Source: Lysobacter_C viscosus (GTDB taxonomy: Bacteria > Pseudomonadota > Gammaproteobacteria > Xanthomonadales > Xanthomonadaceae). Taken from it: 64,000 nucleotides of DNA. The notes beneath the pieces were generated by a model. It saw only the letters and a program-made list of their open reading frames with translations, did no database searches and was not told the origin of the DNA. A program made the position numbers and the translations under genes. Of this stretch, positions 17,548 through 26,842 are shown one piece after another (position 1 is the first letter of the stretch; each line of letters begins with the position of its first letter). The stretch spans positions 62,001-126,000 of the forward strand of contig NZ_JBJMAV010000005.1 of the NCBI RefSeq assembly GCF_046600715.1. Direction: 5' to 3'.

Positions 17548-18261
17548 ATGAATCGAAGGAATGAAGCCACGGGTCACGCACAGCCAAGCACCAGGTACCG
17601 GCGGACGCCTTTCCACGTCGTTCGCTTCCCGGTGCTGCCCGTGGCGCTAGCGCTTTCAGCATGTTCGCAGGACCCGCTGTTGGCCGACACGGCTCCGGTC
17701 CCTGCAAACGCGCCATTGACCGACGTCCCTGCCCCAGACTCCGGGCGGCACCGTTCTCCGTCACACCCGACGGACAGTCGCCCATCCCACTGCGCCGTTG
17801 ACGAGTCGGTACTGATCTCGTGCCGCATTGCCGGGACGGAGGACGTTGTCTCAATCTGCATATCCACTGAGCGCGACAAGAACGCCGGGCACTACACGTA
17901 CGGTCCTGTCCCCGGACCAAAAACTGTCCTCAGTTGGTCCGATTCACAGCGTGGAACGCAGCCGATGTACAGCCAGCACCGCTGGTTTGCGGGCAATACG
18001 TCTGGCCATTCGTATTCGTTTCCGCGTGAGGGAGCAAAGCACGTCTTCTATTCGATCTATTACATGCGCCGGGAGCCGGGCGATCAAGGGATCATGTGGA
18101 TTCCCGATGGCGAGCCGGAACCAAGTAGTGTTTCGCGATGCGACCCCGAAAGCTTCTTTGAAGTTGATCATGCGGCGCGAACACGGCTCACCCAAGGATG
18201 GGCTGAGGATCAGGCAATCGCGGGTGACAATTTGCCCGCGTGGGATGAGGGGCACGATTGA
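17548..18261 (+). CDS. Probable immunity lipoprotein for the adjacent X-T4SS effector
   Basis: A 237-residue predicted lipoprotein with an unusually long basic N-region and a lipobox LSAC (Cys39). The mature part has several Cys residues (CAVDESVLISC, SICIS, RCDP) and a beta-rich pattern VVSICISTERDKNAGHYTYG, which resembles lipoproteins often found beside XVIPCD toxins. The ATG at 17548 lies six bases after GGAGG; the nearby ATG at 17542 abuts it. The stop overlaps the region just before the effector start, so the two are probably one transcript. As X-T4SS lysozyme effectors have periplasmic lipoprotein inhibitors (the XAC2609/XAC2610 pair), an immunity role is the best inference. Confidence 0.65.
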   Translation: MNRRNEATGHAQPSTRYRRTPFHVVRFPVLPVALALSACSQDPLLADTAPVPANAPLTDVPAPDSGRHRSPSHPTDSRPSHCAVDESVLISCRIAGTEDVVSICISTERDKNAGHYTYGPVPGPKTVLSWSDSQRGTQPMYSQHRWFAGNTSGHSYSFPREGAKHVFYSIYYMRREPGDQGIMWIPDGEPEPSSVSRCDPESFFEVDHAARTRLTQGWAEDQAIAGDNLPAWDEGHD

Positions 18262-18290
18262 CCCTGAAGCGCTTGGCCATGGAGGCGGCG

Positions 18291-19541
18291 ATGTCACCAC
18301 AACCAAACAATCGGAACTATCTTCTGCTGAGGGCCTATCAAGCTGGGCTTGACGATCCGAAAGAGCTGGCCGCCTTCATGGGGCAGATGGAGGTCGAATC
18401 CCGCGATTTTCGAAGCTTGGAAGAGAACCTCAACTACCGCGGTGAGCGGCTCCTTGAGATGTTCAAGGGGCGCAACGGCCTGAACACGCTTGAGCAGGCG
18501 AATGCAATCGCAGTGGCTGGGCCTGTCGCAGTCGCCAATGCCATTTACGGGGGTGAATGGGGGCGCACGGGCACCTCCGGCAATACCGAACCCGGCGATG
18601 GTTGGCGATTCCATGGCCGCGGGTACATACAGCTGACCGGTCGCTACAACTACACCAGGGACGGCCATGAGCTCGGCCTGGACCTGGTTGACAATCCCGA
18701 CTTGGCTGCCGACCGCTCAATCGCGGCGGACATCGCCATCCATTACTGGCAGAGTCGTGTCGTACCGCGTGGCCACCAACTGGATGTCCGTGCCGCCACA
18801 CGCGACATCAATGGTGGCTACAACCACTTGCCCGAGCGCATGGCGGCGGTGGCGCGATGGGAGCGACGACTCACGCCTGAGGTCATGGAGCGGTTGTCGC
18901 ACGAGGCGCCGAGGGTGCGTCCTGGCCACATGCACGACCACGGGCGCGGCGATCAGCCCTCCGGACACGCACCGTCGGGCCCCGGCGATCCGATACGTCG
19001 GCAGGAGTACGAGGGTCGGGTCATGCCGTTCTCACCGGTCGCGCCCATTTCGGGCGCGCCGCAACGCTCTCCTGCATCGGGCTCGCCGACCGAGGCCGGG
19101 CATCCCCACCACAACCTGCTGCTGCAAATCCGCGCCGGCGTCGCGGCTATCGACGAACGCGCCGGCAAGCCCTACGACGAGTCCAGCGAACGCGTGAGCC
19201 GCAGCCTGCTGGTGGCATGCAGGACGTTTCCCCGCGAACCAAACGCGGGGGCGTCAGCGGATGGGTATGCGATCAGACGCGTCGACCATGTATTCCTGAC
19301 TGCCGACGGATCACGTGCCTTCGCCATCGAGGGCGACCTGCGCGATCCCTCCCACAGGCGGGCCAACGTGGAGATGGCGCGTGCGGTGCGTACGCCGGTC
19401 GAGGACGCGGACCGGGCGCTGACGGCGTTGGAGCGGCATGCAACGGCGCGCGATGTGAACCTGTCCATGCCGCGGGACCGGTCGGAACGCGAGACGCTCG
19501 ACCACCAGGCGCACGCGCCGGGCCGGCTGTCGATCGGGTGA
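18291..19541 (+). CDS. X-T4SS effector: GH19-type muramidase with C-terminal XVIPCD
   Basis: A 416-residue predicted antibacterial toxin. Residues 1-200 form a GH19 chitinase/lysozyme-like domain: catalytic Glu candidates are Glu36 (VES) and Glu44 or Glu45 (EENLNY), with the family block GRGYIQLTGRYNY (109-121). A Pro/Gly/His-rich linker follows. Residues about 270-385 match the Xanthomonadales VirD4-interacting domain: HPHHNLLLQI, RRVDHVFLTADG and FAIEGDLRDPSHRRANV. The usual Gln-rich tail is missing. It has no signal peptide, as expected for T4SS delivery. The ATG at 18291 follows GGAGG by five bases. No T4SS gene is in this window. Confidence 0.86.
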   Translation: MSPQPNNRNYLLLRAYQAGLDDPKELAAFMGQMEVESRDFRSLEENLNYRGERLLEMFKGRNGLNTLEQANAIAVAGPVAVANAIYGGEWGRTGTSGNTEPGDGWRFHGRGYIQLTGRYNYTRDGHELGLDLVDNPDLAADRSIAADIAIHYWQSRVVPRGHQLDVRAATRDINGGYNHLPERMAAVARWERRLTPEVMERLSHEAPRVRPGHMHDHGRGDQPSGHAPSGPGDPIRRQEYEGRVMPFSPVAPISGAPQRSPASGSPTEAGHPHHNLLLQIRAGVAAIDERAGKPYDESSERVSRSLLVACRTFPREPNAGASADGYAIRRVDHVFLTADGSRAFAIEGDLRDPSHRRANVEMARAVRTPVEDADRALTALERHATARDVNLSMPRDRSERETLDHQAHAPGRLSIG

Positions 19542-19762
19542 CCGTCCTGATGTGACCGGCGCCGGCAGCAGGGGATGGGATCTCGAACGACCCGGTAATG
19601 CCGCGCCATTCCCGCGAAGGAGGGAAACCGGTGGCGTTGCCTTTGACAGCTGGAACGTCCCTGTATCCCCGCCTTCGCTGGGGTGGCGGCTTGAAATCAG
19701 GTGCGATACGACGTGCGCGGTGTCCACGGCGATGCGCGCCACGGCAGCGGGTTGAACCTGTC
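19542..19762. other. Intergenic gap with a degenerate CCCGCGAA-type repeat
   Basis: About 220 bases between two converging genes. It holds CGCCATTCCCGCGAAGGAGG near 19603, and CCCCGCCTTCGCTGGGG near 19668, a worn form of the dispersed repeat that reads TTCCCGCGAA...TTCGCGGGAA in many proteobacteria. A similar fragment lies near 57570. I see no gene. Confidence 0.4.
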
Positions 19763-20695
19763 CTACAGCGCGTACCCGAACTGCTGCTTGAACTGTTCGG
19801 CGAACTCGCCGTAGTCGAAGCGCTGGTTCTGGGTGCCGGGGTGCTCGACCTTCAGCGCGCCCATCAGGTTGCCCATGCGGCCGATGGTCATCCAATCGTG
19901 CCCCTTCTCGATGCCGAAGATCAGGCCGGCCCGGAACGCGTCGCCGCAACCCGTCGGGTCGGTGATGCGGCGCTCGTGGGCCGGCGGGACGTCGAAGGTC
20001 TTCTCGCGGGTATGGATCTGCGAGCCGTGCGGGCCGCGGGTGGTGATGTAGGCCTTCACCCTCTGCACGATCTCGTTCTCGCTCCAGCCGGTACGTTCCT
20101 GCAGCAGGTTGGACTCGTAGTCATTGACGGTGACGTAGTCGGCCTGCTCGATGAACGCGCGCAACTCGGCGCCGTTGAACAGCGGCATCGCCTGGCCCGG
20201 GTCGAAGATGAAGGGGATGCCGGCCTCGGCGAACTCCACCGCGTTCTGCAGCATGCCGTCGCGCCCGTCCGGGCTGACGATGCCGAACGTCACGCCGGCC
20301 ACGTCGCGCACGTGGTTCTCGTAGGAGCGCATCATTGCGCCCGGGTGGAAAGCGGTGATCTGGTTGTTGTCGTGGTCGGTGGTGATGAAGGCCTGCGGGG
20401 TGAACAGCTCGTCGATCACCTTGACCTGGTCCATGCGGATGCCGTGCTCTTCGAACCATTCGCGATACGGGCCGAAGTCCTGGCCGACCGTCGCCATCGG
20501 GATCGGGTCGCCGCCGAGCAGTTTCAGGTTGTAGGCGATGTTGCCCGCGCACCCGCCGAACTCGCGGCGCATGCGCGGGACCAGGAACGACACGTTGAGG
20601 ATGTGCACCTTGTCCGGGAGGATGTGGTTCTTGAACTGGTCGGGGAACACCATGATGGTGTCGTAGGCCAGCGACCCGCAGATCAGTGCAGACAT
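19763..20695 (-). CDS. PfkB-family kinase, adenosine-kinase-like
   Basis: A 310-residue ribokinase/PfkB-fold kinase. Visible are the N-terminal GSLAYDTIM, the substrate loop GGCAGNIAYNLKLLGGDPIPMATVGQDFG, and the C-terminal signature DPTGCGDAFRAG with the catalytic Asp. The sequence resembles bacterial adenosine kinases more than fructokinases, so phosphorylation of adenosine to AMP is likely; another nucleoside or sugar is possible. The ATG at 20695 is used; extending upstream adds only an Arg-rich, unlikely segment. It converges on the effector gene and is divergent from mreB. Confidence 0.85.
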   Translation of the reverse strand: MSALICGSLAYDTIMVFPDQFKNHILPDKVHILNVSFLVPRMRREFGGCAGNIAYNLKLLGGDPIPMATVGQDFGPYREWFEEHGIRMDQVKVIDELFTPQAFITTDHDNNQITAFHPGAMMRSYENHVRDVAGVTFGIVSPDGRDGMLQNAVEFAEAGIPFIFDPGQAMPLFNGAELRAFIEQADYVTVNDYESNLLQERTGWSENEIVQRVKAYITTRGPHGSQIHTREKTFDVPPAHERRITDPTGCGDAFRAGLIFGIEKGHDWMTIGRMGNLMGALKVEHPGTQNQRFDYGEFAEQFKQQFGYAL

Positions 20696-20882
20696 CGACG
20701 ATTCCTGTGTGAAAGCGCGGCGCGGGTCCACCGCGCGGGCGCGTAGGGTAGCGACTGGCGGCGGCGGCGGCCAGACGACAGCCGAGCCGCGAAGCCGTGA
20801 CCGGGGTCACGCTCGGGTCCTGCACTGCCGTGCGACAGCCTGACCCTGAACGCCCAAACCCGCCGCAAACCGCTGTTTTTCC

Positions 20883-20911
20883 TTGCTGCGGCGGGGGGGC
20901 GTTGCTAGGCT
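20883..20911 (+). promoter_or_regulatory. Candidate promoter of the mreB cluster
   Basis: TTGCTG (20883-20888), a 17-base GC-rich spacer and TAGGCT (20906-20911) fit a sigma-70 promoter in the 282-base divergent gap. The predicted start leaves an untranslated leader of about 60 bases before mreB. Motif match only. Confidence 0.45.
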
Positions 20912-20977
20912 ACCGGACCGCCTGCACGACCCCTTCACACGGCCGCCAACCGGCGCCGACAGGACCCCAGACCCCCG

Positions 20978-22024
20978 ATGTTCAAGAAGTTCCGCGGCAT
21001 GTTCTCCAACGACCTGTCCATCGACCTGGGCACGGCCAACACCCTCATCTATGTCCGCGGCCAGGGGATCGTGCTGAACGAGCCGTCCGTGGTCGCGGTG
21101 CGCCAGGACCGCGTGGTCGGCGGCAACCGCTCGGTCGCGGCGGTGGGCGCGGAAGCCAAGCAGATGCTCGGCCGCACGCCCGGGCACATCACCACCATCC
21201 GGCCGATGAAGGACGGCGTGATCGCCGACTTCACCTACACCGAGGAAATGCTCAAGCACTTCATCCGCAAGGTGCACAAGAGCCGGTTCATGCGGCCCAG
21301 CCCGCGGGTGCTGGTGTGCGTGCCGTGCGGCAGCACCCAGGTCGAGCGCCGCGCGATCAAGGAGTCGGCCGAGGAAGCCGGCGCCCGCGAGGTCTACCTG
21401 ATCGAAGAGCCCATGGCCGCCGCGATCGGCGCCGGCATGCCGGTCACCGAGGCGCGCGGGTCGATGGTCGTGGACATCGGTGGCGGCACCACCGAGGTCG
21501 CGGTGATCGCGCTCAACGGCATCGTGTACTCGGCCAGCGTGCGCATCGGCGGCGACCGCTTCGACGAATCGATCATCGCCTACGTGCGCCGCACCTACGG
21601 CACCCTGATCGGCGAGGCGACCGCCGAGCGCATCAAGCTCGACATCGGCTGTGCGTACCCGCAGGAAGAATCGCGCAGCATCGAGGTCTCCGGCCGCAAC
21701 CTCGCCGAAGGCGTGCCGAAGATGATCAGCATCAACTCCAACGAGGTGCTGGACGCGCTGCGCGAGCCGCTCAGCGGCATCGTCACCGCGGTCAAGCTGG
21801 CGCTGGAGCAGACCCCGCCCGAACTGTGCGCCGACGTGGCCGAGCGCGGCATCGTGCTCACCGGCGGCGGCGCGCTGCTGCGCGACCTGGACCGGCTGAT
21901 CAGCGAGGAAACCGGCCTGCACGTGCAGGTGGCCGACGACCCGCTGACCTGCGTGGCACGCGGTGGCGGACGCGCGCTGGAACTGGTGGACATGCACGGC
22001 AACGAGTTCTTCGCGCCGGATTGA
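20978..22024 (+). CDS. mreB: Rod-shape-determining actin homologue MreB
   Basis: A 348-residue actin-fold ATPase that forms membrane filaments guiding lateral wall synthesis. It begins FKKFRGMFSNDLSIDLGTANT, with the phosphate-1 motif in DLGTANTLIYVRG; phosphate-2 is VVDIGGGTTEVAVI, and the adenosine motif is GIVLTGGGALLRDLD. Length and sequence are typical. It heads the order mreB-mreC-mreD-mrdA-rodA-mltB-rlpA-dacA. Confidence 0.98.
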   Translation: MFKKFRGMFSNDLSIDLGTANTLIYVRGQGIVLNEPSVVAVRQDRVVGGNRSVAAVGAEAKQMLGRTPGHITTIRPMKDGVIADFTYTEEMLKHFIRKVHKSRFMRPSPRVLVCVPCGSTQVERRAIKESAEEAGAREVYLIEEPMAAAIGAGMPVTEARGSMVVDIGGGTTEVAVIALNGIVYSASVRIGGDRFDESIIAYVRRTYGTLIGEATAERIKLDIGCAYPQEESRSIEVSGRNLAEGVPKMISINSNEVLDALREPLSGIVTAVKLALEQTPPELCADVAERGIVLTGGGALLRDLDRLISEETGLHVQVADDPLTCVARGGGRALELVDMHGNEFFAPD

Positions 22025-22175
22025 ACATCCGGCGGCAGCGCGCAGTCGACCCCCGGCCAGGTCCTTTGCGGCCGACCGGCGGTTGCCGCCCGCGTTCCAG
22101 CTCCCGCTTCCGCCCTGCTGCACGCGCCTTCGCCGCCCCGGTCGCTGACCGCATCCCCGCACCTTCCGGCCCCTG

Positions 22176-23153
22176 ATGCCTCCCTACGCCGGCCCATCCA
22201 CGTCCTCGCGCTCCGGTGAAGTCGCCGACACGCTGCGACTGCTCGCGTACCTGGGGCTGGCGATCGTGCTGATCGTGCTCGACCACCGCGGCGGCTGGCT
22301 GCGCATGGCCCGCGAGCAGGCGAGCCTGGTGGTGCAGCCGATCCGCGCCGTGGCCGGATGGCCCTCGCGGATGGCCGGCATGCTCTACGAAGATGCCGGC
22401 ACGCTCGCCCAGCTCACCGAGGAGAACGCGCGCCTGCGCAACCAGCTGCTGGTCGACAGCGCCCGGCTGGCACGGCTGCAGGCGGTCGCGGCCGACAACG
22501 TGCGCCTGCGCGCGCTGCTGGGCGCGAAACAGCGCGGCAACCTGGACGTGCTGCTGGCGCCGATCCTTGATGTCGACCTGGACCCGACCCGCCAGCGACT
22601 CGTGCTGGACGCCGGGCGCGGCGACGGTGTGCGCGTCGGCCAGAGCGTGATCGATTCCGGCGGCCTGGTGGGGCAGGTGATCGAGGCCAGCCCGATCCAG
22701 GCCACCGTGCTGCTGTTGACCGATCCCTCGCACGTGGTGCCGGTGGCGGTGGCCCGCAACGGCGTGCGGCTGATGGCCTACGGCAACGGCCGCAGCGACA
22801 TGCTGAGCCTGACCAACATCCCGTTGTCGAGCGAGATCAAGGTCGGCGACCTGCTGGTGACGTCCGGCCTGGGATCGCGCTTCCCGGCGGGCTTCCCGGT
22901 GGGGACCGTGGCGGAACTGCGTCCCGACGACAGCCGCGCGTTCCTCAGCGGTGACGTCACTCCCGCCGCGCAGCTGGACCGGGGGCGCGACGTGCTGCTG
23001 CTGCGCAGTGCGCCCGCGGCGCCGTTGCCTTCGGCACCGCCGTTGCCGTCCGGGGCAGACACGCCGGCGCCTTCGGGAGGGCAGCCCGGCGAGGGGGCCG
23101 GCCACGAAGTGACCGGGGCGACGCTCCGGGCCGGCGACGGGGTGGGCCGATGA
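22176..23153 (+). CDS. mreC: Rod-shape-determining protein MreC
   Basis: A 325-residue bitopic protein linking MreB to the periplasmic wall enzymes. One membrane helix (LLAYLGLAIVLIVLDH, about residues 18-35) is followed by a coiled coil (LAQLTEENARLRNQLLVDSARLARLQAVAADNVRLR, about 72-108) and two beta-barrel subdomains (about 115-270, VIDSGGLVGQVIEASP). The last 50 residues are an Ala/Pro/Gly-rich disordered tail, longer than in E. coli. Its stop overlaps the mreD start as ATGA. Confidence 0.96.
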   Translation: MPPYAGPSTSSRSGEVADTLRLLAYLGLAIVLIVLDHRGGWLRMAREQASLVVQPIRAVAGWPSRMAGMLYEDAGTLAQLTEENARLRNQLLVDSARLARLQAVAADNVRLRALLGAKQRGNLDVLLAPILDVDLDPTRQRLVLDAGRGDGVRVGQSVIDSGGLVGQVIEASPIQATVLLLTDPSHVVPVAVARNGVRLMAYGNGRSDMLSLTNIPLSSEIKVGDLLVTSGLGSRFPAGFPVGTVAELRPDDSRAFLSGDVTPAAQLDRGRDVLLLRSAPAAPLPSAPPLPSGADTPAPSGGQPGEGAGHEVTGATLRAGDGVGR

Positions 23154-23635
23154 AGCGCTCCCGTCGCCCCTGGACCATGCCCGCCAGCGTCCTGGTCGCG
23201 CTGCTGCTGGGCCTGCTGCCGCTGCCGGAAATGCTGCAGCCGCTGCGGCCCTACTGGCTGGCCCTGGTGATGGCGTACTGGGTGCTGGAGGATCCGGACC
23301 GTTACGGCCTGGGCTTCGCGTTCCTGGTCGGCCTGGTCGGCGACCTCACTTTCGGCAGCCTGCTGGGCGAGCAGGCGCTGCGGCTGGCGGTGATGGCCTT
23401 CATCCTGCAGCGCTTCCGCGCGCGGCTGCGGTTCTTCCCGATGTCGCAGCAGGCGCTGGCCATGGGCGGCCTGCTGCTGAACGACCGCATCGTGACCACC
23501 GTCCTGCACCTGACCCTGGGGGTCGCGCCACACCCGGACCTTGCATGGGCGTCGCCGGTGCTGGGGATGCTGCTGTGGCCGCCGGTGTTCATGCTGCTGG
23601 ATGCGCTCAGGCACGGCGGCGGGCGGGGGCGCTGA
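23150..23635 (+). CDS. mreD: Rod-shape-determining protein MreD
   Basis: A 161-residue integral membrane protein of the elongasome, with about five helices. Features are the early PYWLALVMAYWVLEDPDRYGLGFAFLVGLVGDLTFGSLLGEQAL, typical of MreD, and a Gly/Arg-rich C-terminus. It starts inside the mreC stop (ATGA) and ends four bases before mrdA. Confidence 0.94.
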   Translation: MKRSRRPWTMPASVLVALLLGLLPLPEMLQPLRPYWLALVMAYWVLEDPDRYGLGFAFLVGLVGDLTFGSLLGEQALRLAVMAFILQRFRARLRFFPMSQQALAMGGLLLNDRIVTTVLHLTLGVAPHPDLAWASPVLGMLLWPPVFMLLDALRHGGGRGR

Positions 23636-23638
23636 CCG

Positions 23639-25576
23639 GTGGGTCCGCGTCGGCGCGTCCTCAAGAACGCCACGGCCGAGGCCGACCAGTTCCGGCGGCG
23701 CGCCGCCTTGGCGATGCTCGGCGTGGTGCTGGCGATGGGCGGGTTGGCGCTGTGGTACTTCCGCCTGCAGGTCTGGCAGCACGACGACTACGCCAGTCGC
23801 GCCGAGGCCAACCGGGTCAAGCTGCAGCCGGTGGTGCCCGGGCGCGGACTGGTGCTGGACCGGGAAGGCCGGATCCTGGCCGACAACGTGCCGGCCTTCC
23901 GGCTGGAAGTCACGCCGGAAGAGGCCGGGCCGGTGGACGAGTGGCTGCCGCGGCTGCAGCAGGTGGTGGAGCTGACGCCCGAGGACATCGAGAGTTTCCA
24001 CGACCACCGCCGCGCGACCCGCGGGTTCCAGCCGATCACGCTGAAGCTGCGCGTGGGCGAGGCCGAAGCGGCACGTTTCGCGGTCGATCGCTGGCGCTTC
24101 CCCGGCATCGAGCTGGTGCCCTACCTCAACCGCCGCTATCCCCATGCCGATCTTTTCGCGCACGTGGTCGGATACGTCGGGCGGGTCGACACCGAGGACC
24201 TCAAGACCTTGGGCGAGGCCAACACTGCGCTTAGCCACGTGGGCAAGACCGGGCTGGAGCGCGCCTACGAGGAGGCGCTGCGCGGCCGGATCGGCTATCG
24301 CAAGATCGAAACCAACGTGGATGGCCGGGCCATGGGCGAGGTGGGCCGGGACCCGGCTGTACCCGGCGCGGACCTGCGGCTGAGCGTCGACGCCCACCTG
24401 CAGCAGGCCATGGTGAACGCCTTCGGCCTGCTGGAAGGTTCGGCGGTCGCGGTGGATCCGCGAACCGGCGAGGTGCTGGCGATGGTCAGCCTGCCCAGCT
24501 ACGACCCCAACCTGTTCGTCAACGGCATCTCGCACACCGATTACCGCGCCTTGATGGATAACCCCTCCCGCCCGCTGTTCAACCGGAACGTGCTCGGGGG
24601 CGGGCCGCCGGGCTCGACCATCAAGCCGATGGTCGCGCTGGCGGGCGTGGACAGCGGCCAGCTCACCCCCCAGTCGACGGTGTTCTCCACCGGCGAGTTC
24701 CGCATCCCCGGGCAGGCCCGCGGCTACCGTGACGCCGGTCGCGGCGCGGGCCTGACCGATCTGCGCTCGTCGATCTCGCGCTCGGTCAACTACTACTACT
24801 ACAAGCTCGCCTACGACATGGGCATCGCGCGGTTCGCCGAGTACATGCAGCGCTACGGCTTCGGCGAGCCGACCGGCATCGACCTGATCGGCGAGAACAG
24901 TGGCGTGGTGCCTTCGCCCGACTACAAGCGCAGCCGCACCACCGAGCCCTGGTACCCCGGGGAGACGGTCATTGCCGGGATCGGCCAGGGCTACTGGATC
25001 GCGACCGCGCTGCAGTTGGTGCGGGCCACCGCGGCCATTGCCGATGACGGCCGACTGCGCGAGTTGCGACTGGTATCGGCGCGCCGGGACGGCTATGGCC
25101 AGCCCTGGACGCCATTGCCGCGACCGCAGCCGGAGATGATCACCTCCAACCCGGCGCACCTGCGTGCGGTGCAGGAAGGCATGGAGGCCACCATCCATGG
25201 CCGTGGTACCGCCACTGCGATGGCCATTGGCGCGCCGTACCGGATGGCTGGCAAGACCGGCACCGCGCAGAAGATCAGCCGCAAGGGCAACGTGAGCATG
25301 GACCCCAAGGCGCTGCCCTACCACCTGCGGCACCAGGCGCTGTTCGTGGGCTATGCACCGGCCGACAACCCGACCATCGCCGTGGCGGTGGTGGTCGAGC
25401 ACGGCGGTTACGGCGGCACGACGGCCGCGCCGATCGCCCGCAAGATATTCGACGCATGGCTGCTGGGCACGATGCCCGAGCCGCCCGAGCCTCTGCCGCC
25501 TCCCGGACCGGCAGGGCCGGCGTCGCAGGCGGCTCCCGGAACGACCCCGGCCGCCGCGCCGGAGCCGCCGCGATGA
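23639..25576 (+). CDS. mrdA: Penicillin-binding protein 2 (class B transpeptidase)
   Basis: A 645-residue peptidoglycan DD-transpeptidase for lateral growth. It has an N-terminal membrane anchor (about residues 23-42), a pedestal domain (about 60-230), and a transpeptidase domain with the nucleophile Ser326 in PGSTIKP, SVN at 382-384 and KTG at 539-541. GTG is the start, three bases after mreD. The tail beyond about 610 is Pro/Ala-rich and disordered. It works with the SEDS glycosyltransferase RodA encoded next. Confidence 0.97.
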   Translation: MGPRRRVLKNATAEADQFRRRAALAMLGVVLAMGGLALWYFRLQVWQHDDYASRAEANRVKLQPVVPGRGLVLDREGRILADNVPAFRLEVTPEEAGPVDEWLPRLQQVVELTPEDIESFHDHRRATRGFQPITLKLRVGEAEAARFAVDRWRFPGIELVPYLNRRYPHADLFAHVVGYVGRVDTEDLKTLGEANTALSHVGKTGLERAYEEALRGRIGYRKIETNVDGRAMGEVGRDPAVPGADLRLSVDAHLQQAMVNAFGLLEGSAVAVDPRTGEVLAMVSLPSYDPNLFVNGISHTDYRALMDNPSRPLFNRNVLGGGPPGSTIKPMVALAGVDSGQLTPQSTVFSTGEFRIPGQARGYRDAGRGAGLTDLRSSISRSVNYYYYKLAYDMGIARFAEYMQRYGFGEPTGIDLIGENSGVVPSPDYKRSRTTEPWYPGETVIAGIGQGYWIATALQLVRATAAIADDGRLRELRLVSARRDGYGQPWTPLPRPQPEMITSNPAHLRAVQEGMEATIHGRGTATAMAIGAPYRMAGKTGTAQKISRKGNVSMDPKALPYHLRHQALFVGYAPADNPTIAVAVVVEHGGYGGTTAAPIARKIFDAWLLGTMPEPPEPLPPPGPAGPASQAAPGTTPAAAPEPPR

Positions 25577-26685
25577 GCATCATCCTGCGCTGGCTGTTCG
25601 AGCTTGCCGCGCGCCTGCTGCGTACCCTTGACTGGCCGTTGCTGGCCGCGCTGCTGGCGCTGATGGGGATCGGCCTGGCCGTGCTCTACAGCGCCGGGGG
25701 CGAGTCGCAGTCGCTGGTGGTGGCCCAGGGCGCACGCTTCGGCGTGGGCCTGGCGGCGATGTGGGCGCTGTCGCGGATGCCGCCCTCCCAGTTGCGAAAC
25801 TGGACGCCACTGGTGTTCGCCGCGTCGATGCTGCCCCTGGTGGCGGTTTTGTTCCTGGGCAGCGGGCGCCATGGCGCGCACTGGCTCAACCTGGGCGTGT
25901 TCTATTTCCAGCCCGCCGAGCTGCTCAAGCTCAGCCTGCCGATGATGGTGGCGTGGTACCTGAACCGGGGCGCGTTGCCGCCGCGCGTGCCGGCGGTGCT
26001 GGTCGCGGCCACGATCATCGCCGCGCCCACCGGCCTGATCCTGCTCCAGCCCGACTTCGGCACCGCCATGCTGGTGGCCTCCAGCGGTGCGTTCGCGCTG
26101 TACCTGGCGGGCTTGTCCTGGTGGTGGTTCGCCGCCGCCATCGGCGGGGTCGCTGCGGTTGCGCCGGCGGCATGGTTCTGGATGCTGCGTCCGTACCAGA
26201 AGGACCGGATCATGACCTTCCTCAACCCCGAGTCCGACCCGCTGGGCGCGGGCTGGAACATCATCCAGTCCAAGATCGCCATCGGCGGGGGCGGCCTGTC
26301 CGGCAAGGGCTGGGGCGAGGGCAGCCAGTCGCACCTCAACTACATCCCCGAACACACCACCGACTTCATCTTCGCCGTGCTCAGCGAAGAGTTCGGCTGG
26401 ATCGGGGTGGCCGCGACGCTCTCGCTGTACCTGTTCGTGGTGGGCCGCTGCCTGTGGATCGCCAGCGAAGCGCGCGAGGGCTATTCACGGCTGCTGGCCG
26501 GCGCGCTGGGCCTGGCTTTCAGCGTGTACGTGATCGTGAACGCGGGGATGATCGCCGGCCTGCTGCCGGTGGTGGGCGTGCCGATGCCGCTGCTCAGCTA
26601 TGGCGGCACCTCGGCGGTGTCACTGCTGGCGGGCCTGGGCGTGGTGATGGCGGTGCGCGCGCACCGCCCGGTGCACGCGCGCTGA
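25573..26685 (+). CDS. rodA: Peptidoglycan glycosyltransferase RodA (SEDS family)
   Basis: A 370-residue polytopic enzyme that polymerises lipid II for the elongasome. About ten membrane helices are visible, with GRHGAHWLNLGVFYFQPAELLKLS, the extracytoplasmic loop LNPESDPLGAGWNIIQSKIAIGGGG containing the conserved catalytic Asp, and HTTDFIFAVLSEEFGW. The ATG at 25573 overlaps the mrdA stop (ATGA). Slightly upstream open frame is discounted because it would overlap mrdA extensively. Confidence 0.97.
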   Translation: MSIILRWLFELAARLLRTLDWPLLAALLALMGIGLAVLYSAGGESQSLVVAQGARFGVGLAAMWALSRMPPSQLRNWTPLVFAASMLPLVAVLFLGSGRHGAHWLNLGVFYFQPAELLKLSLPMMVAWYLNRGALPPRVPAVLVAATIIAAPTGLILLQPDFGTAMLVASSGAFALYLAGLSWWWFAAAIGGVAAVAPAAWFWMLRPYQKDRIMTFLNPESDPLGAGWNIIQSKIAIGGGGLSGKGWGEGSQSHLNYIPEHTTDFIFAVLSEEFGWIGVAATLSLYLFVVGRCLWIASEAREGYSRLLAGALGLAFSVYVIVNAGMIAGLLPVVGVPMPLLSYGGTSAVSLLAGLGVVMAVRAHRPVHAR

Positions 26686-26842
26686 TCGACGCGACGTCCA
26701 GTTCCCGCTCCATGCGAGCCCATCGACCTGCGCTTGCCGGCGCGATAGCCGGCGCTGGAACACGAACACAACCTGACTCGACACGGACGCTGCGACGCCC
26801 CTCGCGGCCATGCATCGGAAGGTGCGTGCTAACCTCGCCGCG

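Noticed and set aside
18291..19541. Phage endolysin rather than T4SS effector
   Set aside because: The GH19 part alone could be an endolysin, but the C-terminal XVIPCD-like block and the coupled lipoprotein favour an effector, and there are no phage genes around.
22778..25402. A very long open frame (874 codons) on the minus strand across mreC-mreD-mrdA
   Set aside because: It is a by-product of the GC-rich third positions of three clear plus-strand genes; the translation is His/Arg/Gly/Ala-rich with no domain. The same holds for 34319-36832 opposite prc.
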